Below, one piece after another: positions 48,622 to 53,799 of a DNA stretch of 53,799 nt. The stretch's first letter is position 1; every line of letters starts with the position of its first letter. Origin of the DNA: Candidatus Limnocylindria bacterium (lineage in GTDB: Bacteria; Chloroflexota; Limnocylindria; P2-11E); contig DATDEH010000074.1 in NCBI GenBank assembly GCA_036523395.1, positions 1 through 53,799 of the forward strand, written 5' to 3'. Made by a program: the position numbers and the translations under genes. A model generated the notes under the pieces. It was not told the origin of the DNA. It did no database searches and saw only the letters and a program-made list of their open reading frames with translations.

Positions 48622-50045
48622 CCATACGCGCGGGGTTGCGCGGCGCGCCGCTCATCTCGGCGCTGACGGATCTTCTCGGGAGGGACAAGGTCCTGGGCAC
48701 GCGCGAGGACCTCCTCATCTACGAGTACGACGGCGCGGTCGACACCGCGACACCCGACGCGGTCGTGCTCCCGAACGACACGTCCGACGTCGCGAAGCTT
48801 TCGCGCTTCTGCCATCAGAACGACGTGCCCATAGTTCCCCGCGGCGCGGGCACCGGTCTGTCCGGTGGCGCGATCGCCGTCGAGGGCGGCGTCGTCGTGT
48901 CCTTCGCGCGGATGTCGCGGATCCTCGAGATCGACGTGCCCAACATGCGCGCGGTCGTGCAGCCCGGTCTCGTCAATCTGCACCTGTCGACTGCGGCGGC
49001 GCCGCACGGCCTGTACTTCGTTCCCGATCCATCGAGCCAGAAGGCGTGCACGATCGGCGGGAACGTGGCGGAGAACTCCGGTGGTCCGCACACGCTGGCG
49101 TACGGCGTCACGACGAATCACGTGACCGGCATGGAGATCGTCCTCTCCGACGGGACCGTCGTGCGGCTCGGAGGGAAGGCCGTCGAGTACGACGGCTACG
49201 ACCTCATCGGCGCGTTCGTCGGCTCGGAGGGAACGCTCGGCATCGTCACGGAGATCACCGTGCGCCTCACGCCGCTGCCCGAGGACAAGCGCACCATCCT
49301 GGCGGCGTTCCCGACGATCGACGGCGCGTCCGAGACGGTGTCCGCGATCATCGGCGCCGGCATCGTGCCCAGCGCGATCGAGCTCATGGACCAGCTCGCG
49401 ACCGAAGCGGTCGAAGCTGCGGTCGGCGCGGGCTACCCGCTCGACGCGGGCGGCATCCTGCTCATGGAGGTCGATGGCCTCCGCGACGGTCTCGATGACG
49501 CGGCGACGCGCATCGAGGAGATCTGCCGCGCCAACGGGGCGACGACGCTCCGGCGCGCGGCGACGACGCTCGAGCGCGATCGGCTGTGGGCCGGACGCAA
49601 GGGCGCGTTCGCCGCGATGGGGCGCCTCGCGCCCGCGTACTACGTGCAGGACGGCGTGATCCCTCGAACGCGACTGCCCGAGGTGCTCCGCACCGTCCGG
49701 GAGGTCGCCGAGCGACACGGCGTGCGTATCGCGAACGTCTTTCACGCCGGCGATGGCAACCTCCACCCGCTCATCCTCTTCGCGAATATGAGCGAGCTCG
49801 AAGGCGTGAAGCAGGCGGGTCTTGAGATCCTCGAGGCCTGCGTCGCGGCCGGCGGCTCGATCACCGGCGAACACGGCGTGGGCATGGAGAAGAACTGCTT
49901 CATGCCACTGCAGTTCACCGCGGAGGATCTCGCGACGATGGGACGCGTGAAGACCGCGTTCGATCCGCATGGTCTTTCGAATCCGGGAAAGATCTTCCCT
50001 ACTCCGGGCCGGTGTCGCGAGTTCCAGCTCGGCGCGACTCGGTGA
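48618..50045 (+). CDS. glcD: glycolate/D-lactate oxidase subunit GlcD
   Basis: A 475-residue FAD-linked oxidase. The PCMH-type FAD-binding motifs VPRGAGTGLSGGAIA near residue 75, KACTIGGNVAENSGGPHTLAYGVTTNHVTG near 140 and DLIGAFVGSEGTLGIVTEIT near 195 precede the C-terminal domain with NVFHAGDGNLHP and ITGEHGVGMEKN. It oxidises glycolate to glyoxylate or D-lactate to pyruvate with GlcE and GlcF. GTG 48618 in the IclR stop. Confidence 0.94.
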   Translation: MTIRAGLRGAPLISALTDLLGRDKVLGTREDLLIYEYDGAVDTATPDAVVLPNDTSDVAKLSRFCHQNDVPIVPRGAGTGLSGGAIAVEGGVVVSFARMSRILEIDVPNMRAVVQPGLVNLHLSTAAAPHGLYFVPDPSSQKACTIGGNVAENSGGPHTLAYGVTTNHVTGMEIVLSDGTVVRLGGKAVEYDGYDLIGAFVGSEGTLGIVTEITVRLTPLPEDKRTILAAFPTIDGASETVSAIIGAGIVPSAIELMDQLATEAVEAAVGAGYPLDAGGILLMEVDGLRDGLDDAATRIEEICRANGATTLRRAATTLERDRLWAGRKGAFAAMGRLAPAYYVQDGVIPRTRLPEVLRTVREVAERHGVRIANVFHAGDGNLHPLILFANMSELEGVKQAGLEILEACVAAGGSITGEHGVGMEKNCFMPLQFTAEDLATMGRVKTAFDPHGLSNPGKIFPTPGRCREFQLGATR

Positions 50046-51214
50046 ACGCGACGACCACCGAGCGCATCCGTCCCACTGACGCCGCTGCGTGCGCACGGGC
50101 TATCGCCGACGCCGCGGCGGCGTCACGCAGCATCCGCATCCGTGGCGCCGGCACGAAGGACTACATCGGCGAAATGCTTCCGACCGACGCCGTGCTCGAC
50201 ACGACCGCCCTCGCCGGCGTCGTCGCGCACGTTCCCGCGGATCTCACCGTCACCGTGGCCTCGGGCACCCGCCTCGCCGACCTGCGGACAGCGCTCGCCC
50301 GCGCGGGACAGTTCCTTCCGCTCGATCCCCCGCACGCGGACGCGGCGACGATCGGCGGGATCATCGCGGCGAACAGCACCGGTTTCTGGCGGTCGCGCTA
50401 CGGGGGCGTTCGTGACCTGCTCATCGGGACGACCGCAGTGCTCGGCGACGGCACGATCGCGCGGTCAGGTGGCCGTGTCGTGAAGAACGCCGCGGGGTAC
50501 GACCTCAACAAGCTTTTCGTCGGCTCCCTGGGCACACTCGGCGTCCTCGTCGAATGCACCTTCAAAGTCCTTCCCGCGCCGCCGGTCAGCGCGGGCGCGC
50601 ATGCCCAGTTCGCGGACAGCGCGGGTGCGTTCGCGGCAGCGGATGCGATCGCTCGTACGTCGGCGCGCCCGGCTGCGCTCGCGATCTCAGGCGGACCGGG
50701 CGGAGCGTGGGAGCTTCTCCTCCAGGCCGACGGCGACGCCGCGCCCGTCGCGCGCACGCTCGATCTCCTCTCACAGTCGGCACGCGCACAGGGCACGAGC
50801 GCGCAGCGCCACGACGGAGTTCCGGGTGTGCTGGCGACGCTCAACGAGATCTCCGGCAACGCCGACGGCATGGTCGTGCGTGCCGCGCTGCCGCTTGCCG
50901 CGCAACCCGCATTCGCGACCACCGCGGCCCGACTGGAAGGCTTCGCGCAGCTGGTGGCCGACGCGGCGAGCGGGATCGTTCGCGTCGTCGTGCGCGGCGA
51001 CGACAGAGTCACGCTCGACGCGGCCGACGCGCTGATCGCAGCGGCGCGCGTGGTCGGAGGCTCCGCGCGGGTCGAGCGGCGACCAGATTCCGTGCGGGGT
51101 CGCCTGCGTGCGTGGGGCGACGCCGAGCCGGCGGGACTCTTCCTGATGCGACGCCTCAAGGAGGCATTCGACCCGCGCGGCGTCCTCGAGCCCGGAAGAT
51201 CCGCAGCGGGATGA
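50042..51214 (+). CDS. glcE: glycolate oxidase FAD-binding subunit GlcE
   Basis: A 390-residue FAD_binding_4 protein. RIRGAGTKDYIGEML near 33, LPLDPPHADAATIGGIIAANSTGFWRSRYGG near 97 and VVKNAAGYDLNKLFVGSLGTLGVLVECTFKV near 148 are the GlcE pattern. The C-terminus ends RLKEAFDPRGVLEPGR. GTG 50042 overlaps glcD and its stop overlaps glcF, so the three subunits are made in step. Confidence 0.93.
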   Translation: MNATTTERIRPTDAAACARAIADAAAASRSIRIRGAGTKDYIGEMLPTDAVLDTTALAGVVAHVPADLTVTVASGTRLADLRTALARAGQFLPLDPPHADAATIGGIIAANSTGFWRSRYGGVRDLLIGTTAVLGDGTIARSGGRVVKNAAGYDLNKLFVGSLGTLGVLVECTFKVLPAPPVSAGAHAQFADSAGAFAAADAIARTSARPAALAISGGPGGAWELLLQADGDAAPVARTLDLLSQSARAQGTSAQRHDGVPGVLATLNEISGNADGMVVRAALPLAAQPAFATTAARLEGFAQLVADAASGIVRVVVRGDDRVTLDAADALIAAARVVGGSARVERRPDSVRGRLRAWGDAEPAGLFLMRRLKEAFDPRGVLEPGRSAAG

Positions 51215-52500
51215 CCGGCTACCCGAACGCCGACGCGCCGTCGCCCGAGCTGCTGCAGCGCTGCGTGCACTGCGGGTTCTGCCTGCCGACCTGTCCCACA
51301 TACGCGGTGCTGGGCGTCGAGATGGACTCGCCGCGTGGACGTATCCGGCTGATGGAAACCGTTTGGCAGGGCCGCGTCGACGTCAAGAGCGATCCGTTCG
51401 AGCGCCACATGTACGGGTGTCTCGACTGCCGCGCCTGCGAGACCGCATGTCCTTCCGGCGTGGAGTTCGGGAAGCTCATGGAGGGCGCGCGCTCGCAGAT
51501 CGAGGCCGCTCGGCCGCGCTCGACCACCGAACGTCTGGTCCGCATGATCGCGTTCCGTTTCCTCCTGCCGCGCCCCGCGGTGCTCGGGACCTTCGCCCAC
51601 TTCTCGGTGCTTTCGAAACGCCTCGGCGCCGCGGCGGTCCTTCGTGCGGTCGGTTCTCGAGTCGGGCTCGCACGGCGACTCGCGGAACTGCTCGATCTCG
51701 TACCTGATCGCGCGTCGTCGCGCTCGTTGCCCGCCACATATCCAGTGCGTGGCGCGCGACGAGGGAGCGTGGCGCTCTTCACGGGCTGCGTCATGCGCGC
51801 GGCCTTCGCCGACACGAACGCCGCGACCGCACGCGTGCTCGCACGCAATGGATTCGAGGTGATCATCCCCGGGGACCAGACGTGCTGCGGCGCGCTCCAC
51901 GCGCATGCAGGCGAGCGTGTGGACGCACGGGCCCTCGCGCGACGAAACATCGCGTCGCTCGAAGGACTCGCCGTGGACGCTTTCATCGTGAACGCCGCGG
52001 GCTGCGGCGCCGCATTAAAGGAGTACGGCTGGCTCCTGAAGGACGACCCCGCCTGGTCCGATCGCGCGAGCCGTTTCGCGTCACGCGTGAAGGACGCGAG
52101 CGAGTTCCTCGGAGACGCAGGCCTGACCGCTTCACCAGGTCCGCTCCGCCTGCGCGTCGCGTACGACGACCCGTGCCACCTCCTGCACGGGCAACAGATA
52201 AGGGACCAGCCCCGGGCGATGCTCGCCGCGATCCCCGAACTGAGAGTTCTGCCGCTCACCGAGGCCGACTGGTGCTGTGGGAGCGCCGGCACGTACAACG
52301 TCACACAACCGGAGCTCTCGGCGAAGCTCCTCGAGCGCAAGGTCGGCCACATCACAAGCAGCGGCGCGGAGCTGGTCGTGACCGCGAATCCCGGCTGCCA
52401 GATGCAGATCGCCGCGGGCCTGCGCGCGGGACATGTCCCGGTTACCGTCATCCATCTCATGGACCTTCTCGATCGCGCGTATTCGGACGCGGAGCGTTGA
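51211..52500 (+). CDS. glcF: glycolate oxidase iron-sulfur subunit GlcF
   Basis: A 429-residue protein with two N-terminal 4Fe-4S motifs, CVHCGFCLPTCPTY near 18 and CLDCRACETACPSG near 70, and two CCG domains (CCGALHAH near 227; CCGSAGTYN near 353) that bind a further cluster or form a heterodisulfide-reductase-like unit. DPCHLLHGQQIRDQPR is also typical. It passes electrons from GlcDE to the quinone pool. ATG 51211 overlaps the glcE stop (ATGA). Confidence 0.94.
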   Translation: MTGYPNADAPSPELLQRCVHCGFCLPTCPTYAVLGVEMDSPRGRIRLMETVWQGRVDVKSDPFERHMYGCLDCRACETACPSGVEFGKLMEGARSQIEAARPRSTTERLVRMIAFRFLLPRPAVLGTFAHFSVLSKRLGAAAVLRAVGSRVGLARRLAELLDLVPDRASSRSLPATYPVRGARRGSVALFTGCVMRAAFADTNAATARVLARNGFEVIIPGDQTCCGALHAHAGERVDARALARRNIASLEGLAVDAFIVNAAGCGAALKEYGWLLKDDPAWSDRASRFASRVKDASEFLGDAGLTASPGPLRLRVAYDDPCHLLHGQQIRDQPRAMLAAIPELRVLPLTEADWCCGSAGTYNVTQPELSAKLLERKVGHITSSGAELVVTANPGCQMQIAAGLRAGHVPVTVIHLMDLLDRAYSDAER

Positions 52501-53662
52501 CCTGCCGCTGACAGACGCGAACGCGCTCCTACTCCAGATCGCGGTCATCTTCGTGGCGGCGAAGGTGTCGTCGGAGCTCGCGATCCGCCTCGGCGGCGTC
52601 GCCCTCGTGGGCGAGATCATCGCCGGGGCCGTGCTCGGGCCGCACGGATTCGGGATCATCCAGGAGAACCAGCTGGTCGAGGGTCTGGCCGAGCTTGGCG
52701 TCGTCGTTCTGCTCTTCAGCGTCGGCCTGGAGACCGAGTGGCACCAGCTGCGCGACGTCGGCATGCGCGGCATCGTCGTCGGGAGCGTCGGCATCGTCCT
52801 GCCGTTCATCGGCGGCGCGGCGATCGCTCTCCTCAGCGGCCACCAGACGATCACCGCGCTCTTCGTCGGGACCGCGCTCGTGGCAACGAGCGTCGGCATC
52901 ACCGCACGCGTGCTGGAGGAGCAGGGACTTCTGAAGCAGCGCGAGTCGTTGATCATCCTCGCCGCGGCCGTTGCGGACGATGTCCTGGGTCTCCTCGTGC
53001 TCGCGATCGTCACCTCGGTCGGAGCCGGCGCCCTCGACGCGACGCGCGTGCTGATCCTCCTGGTCGAGACCGCGGTGTTCATCGCCATCCCGCTGACGAT
53101 CGGACGAATCGGCTATCGCGAGCACGGCCATCGTTCGCAGCTGCTCAAGATCCCGCACGGCGCGCTCTCCGTCGCACTCATCATCTGCCTGGTGTTCGCC
53201 GTCCTCGCCGGCTCGATCGGGCTGGCGGCGATCGTGGGTGCCTATCTCGCCGGTCTCATCGTCGCCGAGCTGTCCGATGAGCTGGAGCTGAAACGCGACC
53301 TCTCGCCGATCCGAGCGCTCCTCGTCCCGTTCTTCTTCGTGCTGACCGGAGCCCGGTTCGACATCGCTACCATGCTGCGGCCGGAGTCCCTGGCAATCGG
53401 CGTGGCGATCACTCTCATGGCGATCGTGACCAAGCTGATCGGCTGCGGCCTCGCGATGTGGGGCACAAGCCTTCGCTCGGCTGTACGCGTCGGCGTGGGG
53501 ATGGTGCCCCGGGGCGAGGTCGGCCTAGTCGTCGCTTCGATCGGGCTCGCGGCGGGCGTGATCGATGGACCGCTCTATGGCGCAGTCCTCATGATGGTGG
53601 CCGTGACGACGCTCGCCGCCCCGCTGCTACTGGGCCCGGCGTTCAGGTTCCGGGCGCGATGA
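52433..53662 (+). CDS. cation/proton antiporter (CPA2 type)
   Basis: A polytopic membrane protein of up to 409 residues with about 12 helices. GGVALVGEIIAGAVLGPHGFGII near residue 36-58 of the conserved part, VVVLLFSVGLETEW, GTALVATSVGITARVLEE and ILAAAVADDVLGLLVLAIV (the ion-binding Asp pair AxDD) identify the Na+/H+ exchanger family. The C-terminus lacks the TrkA-N domain of KefC. The start is doubtful: ATG 52433 would overlap glcF by 68 nt; conservation begins at ALLLQIAVIF, so CTG 52502 or 52508 may be used. Confidence 0.85.
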   Translation: MSRLPSSISWTFSIARIRTRSVDLPLTDANALLLQIAVIFVAAKVSSELAIRLGGVALVGEIIAGAVLGPHGFGIIQENQLVEGLAELGVVVLLFSVGLETEWHQLRDVGMRGIVVGSVGIVLPFIGGAAIALLSGHQTITALFVGTALVATSVGITARVLEEQGLLKQRESLIILAAAVADDVLGLLVLAIVTSVGAGALDATRVLILLVETAVFIAIPLTIGRIGYREHGHRSQLLKIPHGALSVALIICLVFAVLAGSIGLAAIVGAYLAGLIVAELSDELELKRDLSPIRALLVPFFFVLTGARFDIATMLRPESLAIGVAITLMAIVTKLIGCGLAMWGTSLRSAVRVGVGMVPRGEVGLVVASIGLAAGVIDGPLYGAVLMMVAVTTLAAPLLLGPAFRFRAR

Positions 53663-53799
53663 CGGCGTCGAAGACCGAGTTCCGCCGCAAGCTCGATCGC
53701 GCCCTCGACTCTGACAAGCTGCGGGTCGCGCTCCACCGCGCCCTCCCGGCTCTCGGTCTGCGCCGTGAAGACCGGATGCGCGAGATCGACTGGCCGAAG
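53659..53799 (+). CDS. LutB-like iron-sulfur protein, 5' end only
   Basis: The first 47 codons (SKTEFRRKLDRALDSDKLRVA, then ALPALGLRREDRMREIDWPK) before the window ends. A short FR-K-L-AL-D-LR-AL opening followed by a MREIDW-like segment resembles LutB/LldF iron-sulfur proteins, which often accompany lactate and glycolate oxidation genes. ATG 53659 overlaps the antiporter stop (ATGA). Identification rests on a short stretch. Confidence 0.45.
   Translation, partial: MTASKTEFRRKLDRALDSDKLRVALHRALPALGLRREDRMREIDWPK

Noticed and set aside
46664-49498. 944-codon plus-strand frame
   Set aside because: It runs antisense to uvrC and then out of frame through the iclR and glcD genes; composition is Arg/Pro/Ser-rich and it has no domain. 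GC-rich shadow.
48408-50096. 562-codon minus-strand frame
   Set aside because: Antisense to glcD, with the mirrored codon bias typical of GC-rich genes; glcD is strongly supported.
1-53799. CRISPR arrays, insertion sequences, rRNA genes, phage genes
   Set aside because: I saw no regular spaced repeats, transposase, rRNA or phage structural genes. The 'phage holin family' name at 39978 is only a family label.

Overview
The window is a dense, high-GC bacterial chromosome segment whose genes sit almost end to end, often with 1-4 nt start/stop overlaps (TGATG, GTGA, ATGA). The rapZ-whiA pair next to tpiA, gpmI and secG, a DUF2089 regulator, abundant GTG/TTG starts and many apparently leaderless genes point to a monoderm-type lineage. 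I favour Chloroflexota (Limnocylindria/Dormibacteria-like), but this is inference from gene content only.

Region 1 (about 1.2-22.2 kb) is a catabolic block for fatty or branched-chain acyl compounds. On the plus strand are an SMP-30/gluconolactonase-like protein, an acyl-CoA ligase, a 3-hydroxyacyl-CoA dehydrogenase, an acyl-CoA dehydrogenase and a zinc alcohol dehydrogenase. On the minus strand a tightly packed 13-gene run starts with a TetR regulator and continues through livH, livM, livG, livF, a periplasmic binding protein, a luciferase-like monooxygenase, a hotdog thioesterase, two acyl-CoA dehydrogenases, an acyl-CoA synthetase, an enoyl-CoA hydratase and a thiolase. A 20-bp palindrome between the TetR gene and the alcohol dehydrogenase is the likely operator. 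A second minus-strand run holds an SDR, an APH-like kinase and DUF6285.

Region 2 (22.2-32.8 kb) is a mosaic of short units: a tRNA 5'-half remnant, a PHP-domain protein, a TfoX_N protein, tRNA-Val(TAC), a CoA-binding protein, a PH-domain membrane protein, a MATE exporter, selD, a DAO-type oxidoreductase and a DppA-type aminopeptidase. Two features stand out. selD reads through an in-frame TGA at its catalytic site, so it is a selenoprotein itself. Two related, decaying LAGLIDADG endonuclease genes each lie 12-15 nt upstream of a different tRNA-Leu gene, and both carry the same structured 5' leader (9-bp inverted repeat kept by a G-U pair in one copy).

Region 3 (32.8-47.8 kb, all minus strand) is core physiology: a family-5 solute-binding protein, secG, a membrane glycosyltransferase-like protein, gpmI, tpiA, whiA, rapZ and a small four-helix membrane protein; an ABC-2 exporter (two permeases and an ATPase); a DUF2089/DUF4097/SHOCT-like set; a GNAT acetyltransferase; and uvrC.

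Region 4 (47.8 kb to the end, plus strand) is a translationally coupled IclR-glcD-glcE-glcF unit for glycolate or D-lactate oxidation, followed by a cation/proton antiporter and the start of a LutB-like gene cut by the window edge.

A recurring promoter pattern, TANNNT placed exactly 6-7 nt before the start codon, occurs ahead of at least nine genes and suggests widespread leaderless transcription.
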